A stretch of DNA of 64,000 nucleotides from Micromonospora yangpuensis (GTDB taxonomy: Bacteria > Actinomycetota > Actinomycetes > Mycobacteriales > Micromonosporaceae), in NCBI RefSeq assembly GCF_900091615.1, contig NZ_FMIA01000002.1, positions 2,294,001 through 2,358,000 of the forward strand, written 5' to 3'. How positions within the stretch are numbered: position 1 is the first letter of the stretch; each line of letters starts with the position of its first letter. The notes below the pieces were generated by a model. The model did no database searches, was not told the origin of the DNA, and saw nothing but the letters and a program-made list of their open reading frames with translations. The position numbers and the translations under genes were made by a program. Below are positions 17,787 to 27,982 of the stretch, piece after piece.

Positions 17787-19379
17787 CTAGCGGCGGTTGA
17801 GTCGCCGGTAGACGGGGGCCAGCTGGCGGTGCAGCTGCCGGTAGACGGCGAAGAGCTCGGTGTAGGTGGCCCGGTGGGTGGGGTCGGGCTCGAAGACCCG
17901 GTCGTTGCGCATCAGCTCGGGCAGGTCGGCGAAGTCGACCCGGCCGGTGCCGACCGCGCCGATCCAGCCCGCGCCCCGGACGTTCACCGCGAGCGGCTGG
18001 GCGTCCCGGCGGATCTCGACGCCGAGCACGTCGGCGAAGATCTGGCACCACGAGTCGGACAGGGCCCCGCCACCGGTGACCGCCATCGAGGTGACCGGCG
18101 TGCCGAGGAACCGGTCCACCGCGCCGGCCACCCAGCGGGTGTTCAGCGCCACCCCCTCGAAGACCGCCCGCAGCAGGTCCGAGCGGTTGGTGTCCAGCGA
18201 GATGTTGAAGAAGCCGGCGCGCAGGTCCGGGTCGTCGACAGGGGCCCGCTCGCCGTAGAGCCAGGGGGTGTAGAAGACGCCGTTGGCCCCCGGTGGCACC
18301 CCCGGGATGATCGCGTCGAACGCGTCGAAGATCGAACCCTCGTCGCGGTCGACGTGTCCCGCGCCGAGCAGCGGGTCGTCGTACTCCACCACCTTGTCCC
18401 GCAGCCAGGTCAGGTTCGCCCCGGCGGTGGCCTGCAGGGCGGTCATCAGGTACCGGTCGGGCACGGCGCACGGCACCGCCGCGATCCCGGCCCGTACGTC
18501 GGTCTTCTTCGTCGGCACGTGGGCGGCGATCCACGACGAGGTGCCGAGGTACAGGTGCGGTTGGCGGTCGCCGGTGGTGCCCGCGCCGACCGCCGCCGCC
18601 GAGGTGTCGACGGCACCGGCCACCACCCGTACCGACCGGGGCAGCCCCAGGTGCGCGGCGGCGGCCGGGCAGAGGGTGCCGATCACCTCGGTGCAGGCCA
18701 CGATCGGGGGCAGCTTGGCCGCGTCGATGCCGCAGTCGGCGACCAGCGCCGGGGCGTAACGGATGTCGCCGGGCCGCCGGTTGTCGGTCACCCAGGAGGT
18801 CAGGATCGAGTCGACGGTGGCCACCGTACGCCCGGTCAGCTTCAGGTTGATCCAGTCCAACACGTTGAGGAAGGACGCCGTCCGCTCGTAGACCGCCGGC
18901 AGCTCGTCGCGGACGAAGAGCATGTGCGCGGCCGGGTCCTTGCCGCTCGGCGAGGGCATCCCGCCGGTGAGCCGCAGCCAGCGGGCGATCCGCCGCACCG
19001 AGAATCCCTGGTACGCCGGGAAGCCGCCGAACTGCCGACGCAGGTGCGCCGCGCCGCGCATGTCCAACCAGCTGATGCAGGGCGTCAACGGCTCGCCGGC
19101 GGCGTCCACGGCGATGGTCCCCTCGCCCTGGGTCGACGCGCAGACCGTGTCGACCGCCCGCAGCGCGTCGGGGTGCGCCCGACCCAGGTCGGCGACGACC
19201 TGCCCGAGCGCGGTCCACCAGTCCGCCGGGTCCTGCTCCGCCCCGCCACCGGGGAGCACCCGCAGGCGCAGCGCCCGTTCCGCCCAGCCGGTGACGGTGC
19301 CGTCGGCGGCGACCAGGGCGGCCTTCATCCCCGAGGTGCCCAGGTCGATCGCGAGGACCTGCGGTGCCGTACCGCCCAC
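17787..19379 (-). CDS. FGGY-family carbohydrate kinase (xylulokinase-like)
   Basis: A 530-aa kinase with the N-terminal phosphate-1 motif AIDLGTSGMKAALV and the FGGY C-terminal signature region ALNTRWVAGAVDRFLG...MAVTGGGALSDSWCQIFADVLG (about 415-460). The family phosphorylates sugars or sugar alcohols with ATP; the substrate cannot be read from sequence. The GTG start lies 4 nt after the stop of the aldolase-aminotransferase gene on the same strand, so the two form an operon. A kinase feeding a class II aldolase (phospho-sugar cleavage) is metabolically consistent. Confidence 0.85.
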   Translation of the reverse strand: MGGTAPQVLAIDLGTSGMKAALVAADGTVTGWAERALRLRVLPGGGAEQDPADWWTALGQVVADLGRAHPDALRAVDTVCASTQGEGTIAVDAAGEPLTPCISWLDMRGAAHLRRQFGGFPAYQGFSVRRIARWLRLTGGMPSPSGKDPAAHMLFVRDELPAVYERTASFLNVLDWINLKLTGRTVATVDSILTSWVTDNRRPGDIRYAPALVADCGIDAAKLPPIVACTEVIGTLCPAAAAHLGLPRSVRVVAGAVDTSAAAVGAGTTGDRQPHLYLGTSSWIAAHVPTKKTDVRAGIAAVPCAVPDRYLMTALQATAGANLTWLRDKVVEYDDPLLGAGHVDRDEGSIFDAFDAIIPGVPPGANGVFYTPWLYGERAPVDDPDLRAGFFNISLDTNRSDLLRAVFEGVALNTRWVAGAVDRFLGTPVTSMAVTGGGALSDSWCQIFADVLGVEIRRDAQPLAVNVRGAGWIGAVGTGRVDFADLPELMRNDRVFEPDPTHRATYTELFAVYRQLHRQLAPVYRRLNRR

Positions 19380-19383
19380 CGGA

Positions 19384-21696
19384 TCAGACCCCTTCGACCA
19401 GCGCGAACACCCGGTCGAACCGGGCGAGGGCGTCGTCGATGACCTCGTCGGTGTCGGCCATCGAGGTGTACATCCGGGAACCGGCCAGGGTGATGATGCC
19501 GTGTGCGGCGTACGCCGCGCTCATCTGCTCCATCAACCGCTTGCGGGCCTTGTTCTCCCGAAGCAGCTTCACCGGGTTGCGCATGTCCAGCAGCATGACC
19601 CCGCTGCACTCCAGGTGCACGATGGACCCCTGGTTGTACGCCACGTACGGCAGGCCGTAGGAGTCGATCAGCCGTTGCAGGCCCCGGGTCAGCCGGTCAC
19701 CGGCCCGCCCGGCGATCACCGGGGCGTTGGTCCGGGCCATCTCCTCGATGGCGAAGTAGCCGGCCGCGCAGGAGAGCGGATTGGCCGACAACGTCCCGCC
19801 GACCTGGATGTGCGCCCCGCTCTTGCCGTCCAGCCCGGAGCCGAAGACCGCCATCACGTCGGCCCGACCGCCCACCCCGCCGGCCATCGGGTAGCCGCCG
19901 GAGACCGCCTTGCCCAGCACGGTCAGGTCGGGGGTGACGCCGAAGTACCCGGCCGCCCCGCCGAGCCCGAGCCGGAAGCCGGTGACCACCTCGTCGAAGA
20001 TCAGCAGCGCGCCGAACTCGTCGCAGAGCTGCCGGACCCGGGCGTTGAAGTCGCGCGGCACCGGCCGGGTGCCGGACTCCGGGCCGACCGGCTCGACGAT
20101 GACCGCCGCCGTGCCGCCCCGGGCCCGGTTCTCGATCAGTTTGCGCCGCAGCTGACCCAGGTCGTGCGGGAAAGCCTCCCGGGTCCGGCTGGTCGCCCCG
20201 AACGGGATGCCCTTGGCGTTCATCCGGTACGTGCCGGGCACCCGCAGCCCGTACACCATCGTGTCCGACCAGCCGTGGTACGCCCCACCGACCTTGATCA
20301 CCATCTTCTTGCCGGTGAAGGCGCGGGCCCCGCGTACGGCGGCCATCACCGCCTCGGTGCCCGAGCCCAGCGAGCGGTACATCTCCACGTGCGGCAGGTA
20401 CCGGTGGATGATCTCGGCGAGCTTGAGTTCGTACTCGTGGAACATGCCGGTCACCGGCCCGGACTCGCGGACCACCTCGGCGACCCGCTCGTTCACCGGG
20501 GCGTAGTTGCTGCCCAGGATCGTCGGCCCACCGGCCTGCAGGAAGTCGATGTAGGTGTTGCCGTCCCGGTCGACCAGGTACGCCCCGTCGGCCCGCTCGA
20601 TGGCCAGCGGAAACGGATAGTTGAAGGCCAGGTTGTGCTGGACGCCGCCGGGGATGCGGCGCTTGGCGCGATCGGTGATCGCCCGGCTGGCCCGGCAGCG
20701 GGTGGTGAAGTAGTCGAGCACGTCGAGCTGCGCGTCGTGGCGCAGCCCGCGTACCGGCTGGGCGACCAGCGCCTTGAGCCGCCGCATGACGTCCGGCACG
20801 TCGGGATACTCGCTGATGGCGTAGCCGAGCCGGGCGGCCTCCGCACCCCCGGCCGCCGCGGTCCCGACGGCCTCGCCCGCAGCGGTCCCGGCTGCCTGCT
20901 GATCGCCTCCGGCGATCTCGGTGGCCTGGTGATCGCCGGTGGCGATCTCGGCGGCTTTGGCGTCGGCGCTGGGCAGGGGCTCGTCGGCGGGTACCCGTAC
21001 CGGCTCGACCGCCTCGGTCAGCTGTGCGGCGATCCGCTTCTCGTCCGCCCGCAGCTTGCCGAAGGCGATCTCGCGGATCGCGGCCGGGATGGTGTGCACC
21101 CGGCCGGACTCGGTGGTCAGCGCGAGCAGGTAGGCGATGGAGACCTTCTCCAGCAGTGCCATGTTGAACACCGCCCGGTCGCCGTCGGTGCCCAGGGCGA
21201 CGATCCCGTGGTTGGCGATGATGAAGGCGTTGTCCCCGCCGGCGACCTTCTTCTGCACGTTGCGGGCCAGCAGCCCGGTGCCCGACGGCGCGTAGTCGAT
21301 GATCGCGACCTGCCGGCCCAGGAACCGTACCTGCTCGTCGCTGAGCGCCGGGATCGGCTTGCGGAGCACCGCCAGCGCCGAGGCGTACGGCTGGTGGGTG
21401 TGCACGATCGCGTTGACGTCCGGCCGCTGCCGGTAGATGTTGGCGTGCATGCCGCACTCGATCGACGGCTTCAGCGCGACGTCGGAGCCGTCGGGCACGT
21501 GCCGGCCGGCGAAGTCGACGATGCAGACGTCCTCCACCCGCATCCGGTCGTAGTCGTAGTTGCTCGGGGTCACCGCGTACAGCCGGTGGCCGGGCACCCG
21601 GACCGAGACGTTGCCCTCGGTCGCCTTGAGGTAGCCCCGGTCGAGCATCGTCCGGCACATGTCGACGACGTGCTGGCGGGATGTGCGGTGCTGCAC
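19384..21696 (-). CDS. Fusion of class II aldolase and class III aminotransferase (GSAM-like)
   Basis: A 770-aa two-domain enzyme. Residues ~1-245 are a class II aldolase (fuculose-phosphate aldolase type) with zinc ligands in VHTHQPYAS and ANHGIVALG. Residues ~250-300 are an Ala/Gly/Asp/Gln-rich linker (for example ATGDHQATEIAGGDQQAAG). Residues ~310-770 are a class III PLP aminotransferase or glutamate-semialdehyde-aminomutase-like domain with LIFDEVVTGFRLG and the PLP Lys in VLGKAVSGGYPMAGG. GTG 21696 is chosen over an upstream ATG because GAGGAG lies eight bases away. Joined, the domains could cleave a phospho-sugar and transaminate a resulting aldehyde or ketone. That pathway is my inference. 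It is co-transcribed with the FGGY kinase and divergent from a PucR-type regulator. Confidence 0.85.
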   Translation of the reverse strand: MQHRTSRQHVVDMCRTMLDRGYLKATEGNVSVRVPGHRLYAVTPSNYDYDRMRVEDVCIVDFAGRHVPDGSDVALKPSIECGMHANIYRQRPDVNAIVHTHQPYASALAVLRKPIPALSDEQVRFLGRQVAIIDYAPSGTGLLARNVQKKVAGGDNAFIIANHGIVALGTDGDRAVFNMALLEKVSIAYLLALTTESGRVHTIPAAIREIAFGKLRADEKRIAAQLTEAVEPVRVPADEPLPSADAKAAEIATGDHQATEIAGGDQQAAGTAAGEAVGTAAAGGAEAARLGYAISEYPDVPDVMRRLKALVAQPVRGLRHDAQLDVLDYFTTRCRASRAITDRAKRRIPGGVQHNLAFNYPFPLAIERADGAYLVDRDGNTYIDFLQAGGPTILGSNYAPVNERVAEVVRESGPVTGMFHEYELKLAEIIHRYLPHVEMYRSLGSGTEAVMAAVRGARAFTGKKMVIKVGGAYHGWSDTMVYGLRVPGTYRMNAKGIPFGATSRTREAFPHDLGQLRRKLIENRARGGTAAVIVEPVGPESGTRPVPRDFNARVRQLCDEFGALLIFDEVVTGFRLGLGGAAGYFGVTPDLTVLGKAVSGGYPMAGGVGGRADVMAVFGSGLDGKSGAHIQVGGTLSANPLSCAAGYFAIEEMARTNAPVIAGRAGDRLTRGLQRLIDSYGLPYVAYNQGSIVHLECSGVMLLDMRNPVKLLRENKARKRLMEQMSAAYAAHGIITLAGSRMYTSMADTDEVIDDALARFDRVFALVEGV

Positions 21697-21808
21697 GGGG
21701 GACGCTCCTCGCTCGGTCGGCCACGGGCCCGGGTGGGTCGCTGCCCGGTGGGTCCATGGTCGCGCGGACCCGGGTGCGGAGCACCGTCCCCGGGGCAGCG
21801 ACATTCGC

Positions 21809-21841
21809 CGCCGAAATTGTCACCGCGTGACAAAATCGGCG
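21809..21841. promoter_or_regulatory. Operator-like palindrome between aldolase operon and PucR-type regulator
   Basis: CGCCGAAATTGTCAC (21809-21823), a 3-bp centre CGC, and GTGACAAAATCGGCG (21827-21841) form an inverted repeat matching at 13 of 15 positions. It ends one base before the ATG of the regulator at 21843, so the regulator's mRNA is probably leaderless or very short and the site could block it. It is a likely autoregulatory site that also controls the divergent catabolic operon. Confidence 0.75.
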
Positions 21842-21842
21842 G

Positions 21843-23042
21843 ATGAGTCCGTCGGCGACCCCCTGGCGGGACCTACCCGTGGACCTGGCCGTCGCGATGC
21901 GTCCCCGGCTGGCCGCGACGGTGGGGGCGGTCGCGGTGGCCGCCGCCGGGGCGACGCCGGCCTTCGCCGCCATCTCCGATGCCAAGTTCGAGCGGGACGT
22001 GCGGACCGCCGTCCAGGTCGCCCTGGACCGCTTCCTCGATCTGGTCGGCACCGACGAGCCGGCGCTGCCGCCGGGCATCCGCGAGGTCTTCGTCGGGCTG
22101 GGCGCCGCCGAGGCCCGCGAGGACCGGGGGCCGGAGGCGCTGCTGGCCGCGCTGCGGATGGCGGCGCGCTCGATGCTCCGGATGACCTCCGAGGCGCTGG
22201 CCCGGTTGCGGCCCGTCGACAGCGGTGAGCTGATCGACCTCGCCGACGCGATCACCGCGTACGTCGACGAGCTGGCCGCCGCGAGCACCGACGGGTACGC
22301 CCTACAGGTGCGGGAACAGGCAGGTGAGGGCGACCGGCGTCGGCGGCACCTGGCCGAGCTGCTGCTGAGCGGCAACGCCCTGCCCGGCGCCGTGGAGACC
22401 GCGGCGGCCCGGATCGGCTGGCCCGACCTCGACGAGGTGGTACCGGTGCTGCTGCCGGCGGAGCAGGCCCGCGACGCCCGGTTCCGGCACGGCACCCACG
22501 GTCTGGTGGTCGAACGGGTCCACGACGCGGTGCTGCTGCTGCGGGCCGGCCCCTGGGCCACCCGGGCCGCGCTGTCCGAGGCCCTGGCCGGGCGCGCGGC
22601 GGTGGTGGGACCCACCCTCGCCTGGTCCCGGGTGCCGGCGGCGGTACGCCTCGCGGAACTCACCACCGGCCTGAGTGGGTCTGGCCGCGAGCTGACCGCC
22701 GGCCTGGCTGATCCCGGCGCCGGGCCGGTCTTCGTCGACGATCATCTGGTCGACCTGGCGTTGCGGGGCGAGCCGGGAGCGTTGGCGCTGCTCACCGACC
22801 GCCGGCTGGCGCCGCTGGCCGCTCTCCGCCCGGTGCAGCGGGAGAGCCTGCTGGTCACCCTGGACGGTTGGCTGCGGCACTGGGGGTCGCGGACCGAGGT
22901 GGCCACCGAGCTCTTCGTCCACCCGCAGACGGTCAGCTACCGGCTCCGGCGCCTGCGTGACCTGTACGGCGACGAGCTCGACGACCCGGCCATCCGCTTC
23001 GAACTGCTGCTGGTCCTGCGGGCCCGTACGGTCGGCCGCTGA
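21843..23042 (+). CDS. PucR-family transcriptional regulator
   Basis: A 399-aa regulator. The C-terminal ~60 residues carry the PucR helix-turn-helix (LLVTLDGWLRHWGSRTEVATELFVHPQTVSYRLRRL). The upstream region is the GGDEF-like/PucR middle domain, and the N terminus is a helical sensor-type region. PucR proteins respond to metabolites and often control neighbouring catabolic genes. Its divergent placement from the aldolase-aminotransferase/kinase operon, with a palindrome touching its start codon, supports local control. Confidence 0.85.
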   Translation: MSPSATPWRDLPVDLAVAMRPRLAATVGAVAVAAAGATPAFAAISDAKFERDVRTAVQVALDRFLDLVGTDEPALPPGIREVFVGLGAAEAREDRGPEALLAALRMAARSMLRMTSEALARLRPVDSGELIDLADAITAYVDELAAASTDGYALQVREQAGEGDRRRRHLAELLLSGNALPGAVETAAARIGWPDLDEVVPVLLPAEQARDARFRHGTHGLVVERVHDAVLLLRAGPWATRAALSEALAGRAAVVGPTLAWSRVPAAVRLAELTTGLSGSGRELTAGLADPGAGPVFVDDHLVDLALRGEPGALALLTDRRLAPLAALRPVQRESLLVTLDGWLRHWGSRTEVATELFVHPQTVSYRLRRLRDLYGDELDDPAIRFELLLVLRARTVGR

Positions 23043-23151
23043 GGGCCGCCGCCCCGCCCGACGAGCAGGGCCCCGCGAGCGCCCCGGCAACGGTGCGTAT
23101 TCCGCCACCGACCGATAGATTGGCGTTGGTCGATAACTGGAGGTGCGTGTG

Positions 23152-24648
23152 ATGCGGATACGGTCGATGCTGGTGGCGGCGCTGGCGGCAGGCGTCGTGG
23201 TGAGCGGGTTCGGCGCCGGTGCGCTGGCCGGGGTGGCCGATCCCGATCCGCCCCCGGTGGCCGTGGCGGCGGTCGGTGACTTCGACCTGACCCGCCCGCA
23301 GGTGGTCGCCACCGGGCTGACGGTGCCCTGGGGCATGGACTTCCTGCCCGACGGCAGCGCCCTGGTGGCGTTGCGCAACTCCGGGCAGGTCCAGCGGGTC
23401 CGCCCCGGACAGGCCCCGGAGCAGGTGGCCCAGATCTCCGGGGTGGCCGCCGCCGGCGAGGGCGGCCTGCTCGGCCTCGCGGTCTCCCCGACGTACGCCC
23501 AGGACAGCTACGTCTACGTCTACCTGACCACCGCCACGGACAACCGGATCGTCCGGTTCCGGCTCGCCTCGCCGCAGACCCAGCAGCCGGTCCTCACCGG
23601 GCTGGCCCGGTCCACCATCCACAACGGCGGCCGGATCGCCTTCGGGCCCGACGGCATGCTCTACGCCGGGGTCGGCGACGCCGGACAGACCGCCACCGCC
23701 CAGGATCCGGCCAGCCGCAACGGCAAGATCCTGCGGCTGCGCCCGGACGGCTCGGTCCCGTCGGACAACCCCACCCCCGGCTCGCTCGTCTACAGCCTCG
23801 GCCACCGCAACGTGCAGGGGCTGACCTGGGACGCCCAGGGCCGGCTGTACGCCAGCGAGTTCGGGCAGAACACCTGGGACGAGGTGAACCTGATCGTCGC
23901 CGGCGGCAACTACGGCTGGCCGACGGTGGAGGGGCGGGGCAACGACCCCCGGTTCCGGGACCCGCTCGTCGTCTGGTCGACCGCGCAGTCCTCGCCCAGT
24001 GGCGCGGCGGTCGCCGGCAACCGGCTCTACGTGGCCGCCCTGCGTGGCACCCGCCTGTGGAACGTGCCGCTGACCGGCGACGGTGGCGTCGGCACCCCGG
24101 TCGCCGAACTGGTCGGCACGTACGGGCGGTTGCGCACCGTCGAGTACGGCCCGGACGGCTGGCTCTGGGTGGCCACCAGCAACCGGGACGGGCGCGGCTC
24201 ACCGGCGGCGACCGACGACCGTATCCTGCGTTTCCCGCCCCGCGACACCACGCCGCCGCCCACCACCACGCCGCCCACCACCACGCCGCCGACGCCACCA
24301 CCCACCACGCCACCGCCGACCACCCAGCCGGGTGCCTGTGAGGTCTCCTGGGCGGCCAACCAGTGGACCGGCGGGTTCACCGCCGAGGTGCGGATCACCA
24401 ACCGGGGCGCGGCCCGGAACGGCTGGACGTTGACCTGGTCCTTCGCCGCCGACCAGCGGGTCACCAACGCCTGGAACGCGCAGGTGACCCAGGCCGGCGC
24501 CACCGTCACCGCCCGCAACGTGTCCTGGAACGGCACCCTGCCGCAGGGTGGTACGGCCAGCTTCGGCCTGCAGGGCACCTTCGGCACGGGCAACCCGCCC
24601 CCGGACGGGTTCCGACTCGACGGGACACTCTGCCAGCGACTCGGCTAG
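23152..24648 (+). CDS. Secreted glucose/sorbosone dehydrogenase-like protein with C-terminal CBM2-like domain
   Basis: A 498-aa secreted enzyme. It has a signal peptide (residues ~1-27) and a six-bladed propeller of the PQQ-dependent soluble aldose sugar dehydrogenase type (GLTVPWGMDFLPDG, GEGGLLGLAVSP, IHNGGRIAFGPDGMLY, GHRNVQGLTWD, EFGQNTWDEVNLI, GNYGWPTVEG). A Pro/Thr linker (about 365-395) follows, then a cellulose-binding CBM2-like domain (WTGGFTAEVRITNRG...GWTLTWSF). It probably oxidises sugars at the outer surface or on polysaccharide. ATG 23152 is preceded by GGAGG at eight bases. Confidence 0.85.
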   Translation: MRIRSMLVAALAAGVVVSGFGAGALAGVADPDPPPVAVAAVGDFDLTRPQVVATGLTVPWGMDFLPDGSALVALRNSGQVQRVRPGQAPEQVAQISGVAAAGEGGLLGLAVSPTYAQDSYVYVYLTTATDNRIVRFRLASPQTQQPVLTGLARSTIHNGGRIAFGPDGMLYAGVGDAGQTATAQDPASRNGKILRLRPDGSVPSDNPTPGSLVYSLGHRNVQGLTWDAQGRLYASEFGQNTWDEVNLIVAGGNYGWPTVEGRGNDPRFRDPLVVWSTAQSSPSGAAVAGNRLYVAALRGTRLWNVPLTGDGGVGTPVAELVGTYGRLRTVEYGPDGWLWVATSNRDGRGSPAATDDRILRFPPRDTTPPPTTTPPTTTPPTPPPTTPPPTTQPGACEVSWAANQWTGGFTAEVRITNRGAARNGWTLTWSFAADQRVTNAWNAQVTQAGATVTARNVSWNGTLPQGGTASFGLQGTFGTGNPPPDGFRLDGTLCQRLG

Positions 24649-24820
24649 CACCGGGGGGTACCCCACGGCGGTGCGATCATCGCGACGGTCAACGCCGCCG
24701 CGACTGCGGTGCGATCGATTCTCCCGCATGCAGGATCGCGCCGCAGCCGTTCGGCCCGCTCGGCGCCGACGATCGTGGTACCGGCTGTGAAGAGCCGACC
24801 GCTGTGGGTGATCTCACGGC

Positions 24821-25702
24821 TCAGGCGTCGAGCGCGTCCAGGTCGAGCTGGTGCAGCCGGTCCGGGTCGGAGAGGACGTCGATGGCGACGATCCGCCCGC
24901 CGGTGACGGTGAATGCCATGACCGACAGCGGTCCGCGCGGGGTGGTGGCGATGATCCCGGCGGCCCCGTTGATCAAGGCCGGCCGGGCGAACTGGGACAG
25001 CCGTCCGAAGAGGATCGCCTGGCCGGCCACGGTCGGGGCGCCGGCGATGACCACGGAACCGGAGCCCCGGGCCCCACCGTCGGCCCGTAGCACCACGTCG
25101 GGGTCGAGCACGGCCACGAGCGCGTCGAAGTCACCGTGGCGGGCCGCGGCGAAGAAGGCGTCGACGACCCGCCGCTGCCGGCCGAGATCGGGGTCGGGCA
25201 CCGGCGCCTGCCCCTGCACCCGCCGTCGGGCCCGGCTGGCGAGCTGCCGGGTGGCCGCCGGTGACCGTTCGATCAGATCGGCGATCTCCTCGAAGGGTAC
25301 GGCGAACATGTCGTGCAGCACGAAGGCCAGCCGCTCGGCCGGGGTCAGCGTCTCCAGCACCACCAGGATGGCCAGCCCGACCGAGTTGGCTAGCACCGCC
25401 TCGTGCTCGGGGTCCCCACCGGACTCCTGGCTGATGATCGGCTCGGGCATCCGGAGGTCCAGGGGTTCCTCGCGCCGCTGCTCGCGGGAGCGCAGCATGT
25501 TCAGGCACACCCGGGCCACCACCGTGGTGAGCCAACCACCGATGTTCTCCACGGTGCCGCCGTCGGTCCGCCGTAGTCGCAACCAGGCGTCCTGAACGGC
25601 GTCGTCGGCCTCGCTGACCGAGCCGAGCATCCGGTACGCCACCGCCCGCAGTCTGCCCCGGTGCTCCTCGAACTGCTCGGTCAACCACTCCTGTTCGTCC
25701 AC
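24821..25702 (-). CDS. ECF sigma factor of the SigJ type
   Basis: A 293-aa sigma factor. Region 2 (HRGRLRAVAYRMLGSVSEADDAVQDAWLRL) lies at about residues 14-43, region 4 (LTPAERLAFVLHDMFAVPFEEIADLIERSP) at about 143-172, and a C-terminal SnoaL-like domain (about 190-285) as in SigJ/ECF41-type factors, which lack a classical anti-sigma factor. It directs RNA polymerase to unknown promoters. It flanks the large gene-free stretch; a target promoter there is possible but not demonstrated. Confidence 0.88.
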   Translation of the reverse strand: MDEQEWLTEQFEEHRGRLRAVAYRMLGSVSEADDAVQDAWLRLRRTDGGTVENIGGWLTTVVARVCLNMLRSREQRREEPLDLRMPEPIISQESGGDPEHEAVLANSVGLAILVVLETLTPAERLAFVLHDMFAVPFEEIADLIERSPAATRQLASRARRRVQGQAPVPDPDLGRQRRVVDAFFAAARHGDFDALVAVLDPDVVLRADGGARGSGSVVIAGAPTVAGQAILFGRLSQFARPALINGAAGIIATTPRGPLSVMAFTVTGGRIVAIDVLSDPDRLHQLDLDALDA

Positions 25703-27982
25703 CGGTCACATTCCTTCCGCGTGGCGTGTCATAGCAGTAGACCCCACAGACCCTGTACGTGTGACCGGACGCCCGTCCGGCCCGAGCGGATCCGGAGACG
25801 CAATGAGATCACCCGTCCGGCGGATCGGCGGTACGGATGTGTCGGGCCGTTCCACCGCGACGGTGCCGATCGGGCGGGGCGACCGGCTCGTGGGTGGACT
25901 GGACCGAACCGGGTGGCCGAGCTGGCCGGTCCGACCGGAGCGGTCGGCTCCGTCCCTGCGGTGGGAGGCGGTGTCCGATATGGCGTGACCCACCGTACGA
26001 CGGTGTCCCGCAGTCTCCCGCCGGTCGTCCGATCGGCGGGCGGGGTCGACCGGTTGCCGGTGCCGAATGGGCGGGTCGCCCCGGTGTCGTGACATTCGTC
26101 GACCGGTCCGGCGGGGCCCAACTCCTTATCACACCGCGTCGGCCATATCCGTCCGGGTGTCGGTTCCGGCCGTACCTCGATGTCGCCCGTGGCCGGATCC
26201 GGTGTGCCCGACTCCGGGTGGCCGCACAAAAACCGTCGGGTGTGGAATGTCGTTGCCCCGGGGTCCGATGCGTGGGCCCGAGCGCGCCATGCCCGGAGTG
26301 GGATCCGAGTCGACCGGGTGCGTACCGGGCCCGGTGAGCCGATCATGTGACGGGCGAGCGAAATACCCTCTCGACGTGCCTTTACCGAACGTCGCGGGTG
26401 CCGTCACGTAGTGAATCGAGGCGTTGCCCGATGTGATCGGCAGGTCGCTTCGGCTTGTCGGTCGAGCGGCGGCCCACCCGGGATGGAACGGTCTTTGGCG
26501 GGTTGCCTGGTTGGCTTCTTCCCGCCGGGGTGACATCCCACTCCGGACGACTCGCGTCGCGTCGCACTCGGCCTGTCGAGGTGCGTCCGGATTGATCCGA
26601 CCGGTGCCCGATTGTTGCCCGGTTGATCCGACGGAAACCCGAACCCGGGCGTTGACCAGGCAGGACGCGGCTCTGTGCCGGAGCGTGTGCCCGGCGGGGA
26701 ACCGTCGGTTCGTCCCACGCCGGAGGGCGCTTTCCGGCTTCTCCGCCCCCGGTCCACCCGATCGGCCGTCCAGCGGTGCGACCGTTCTTCCGGTTGGCCC
26801 GGAGCTCGGCCGACGGGTGTGGACCATCATGCGTGGATGGGCGGTCGGCGGCACTGTGGAGAGCGCCGCCGACGAAACCGGTCCGATCTTCCGGGATCGA
26901 ATCGAGGTCGATTCGACCGGGTTCCGATCGCTGATCCCACCGTGCGGCGGACTACCTTTTCGAATGAGGCACAGTTGTTTCGTGGCGGCGTGGAAAAACC
27001 CCATGATGCCGATTGCTCGATCCGGTCACGGGTCGCCTGGGAAATGATTCGTCCGGAAACCGACGGCACATTCCAACTTCCTGTTCCGGTTTTGTCCCGG
27101 GTTTCCGGAGAGGGGTTTTCTGCGGTGGGAAGGCATCCGTTTCCGATGGTGAACAGATACGTTTAAGATGGCAGTTTGAAGGTGTGGGGGATGTCTCTGT
27201 GCCGCGCCGACGGTAATTGCTCGGGTGTCGTCATGGTCAGGCCGGCCGGCGCGGCCGCCGGACGGGCCGTGGTGGGGTTCCGCCGGCGGCGCACGTGCTG
27301 GTGAGGCGGCTCGGTCACGCGACCGGAGGCCGCGGCCGAGTGGTGCGGTCGGGCGAGCTGGCGGGCCGAATCGGCTACTCGCCGGAAACTTGTCGCCATT
27401 CTGCCGGGGGTTGCGGCCGTACGGTAAAGGGCTCCGGCTGTCGGGCAGTTGACGACCGTGGCCGAACAGGGCCAAATCGTGCAAAGTGGAGACTGTCGAT
27501 CAAGATCAATTAAGTGCTGGACCGGGTTTAGGCAGGCCATCCGTTTTGTGGGGTGGTCGGGTCCGATCGTCATTTCGGATGAAGGGCTCAATGTGCCCGT
27601 GTCGGTCCGATCCCCGGTTACCCCTTGCTGCAGAAAGGTCGTTACGTCAAGATGAAGCGGTGCAGGAGATAGATCGCCTTATCTGGCCACCCGGGGGGTC
27701 GGCGGCCAGCGGGGCCTCTGCACGGTGTGTGCGGCTTCGGGTCGAGGACAGGGAATTGGGGGGATGCAAAGATGCCACCGTATCGATGATTGACCGAGAT
27801 TTGACACGCCGTTGTCCGAATGGGGCGGCTGCGGCGATTGACGGTCCATCACGGGGCCGCCCGGCGGCGACGCAGCCGGTCCGGGCGGACAGATCAGGGC
27901 ACCGCGGTCGTGGTGTCGACCGGCCGTGGGGCGGCCGGTCACGGTGACAGCGGCGTCGCCGGGGGACCGGTCGACGCCTGTG

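Noticed and set aside
26129..27004. 291-codon minus-strand open frame in the gene-poor gap
   Set aside because: The translation is rich in Arg/Pro/Thr/Gly with no recognisable motif, no ribosome site and poor codon-position bias; overlapping frames on the other strand are equally open.
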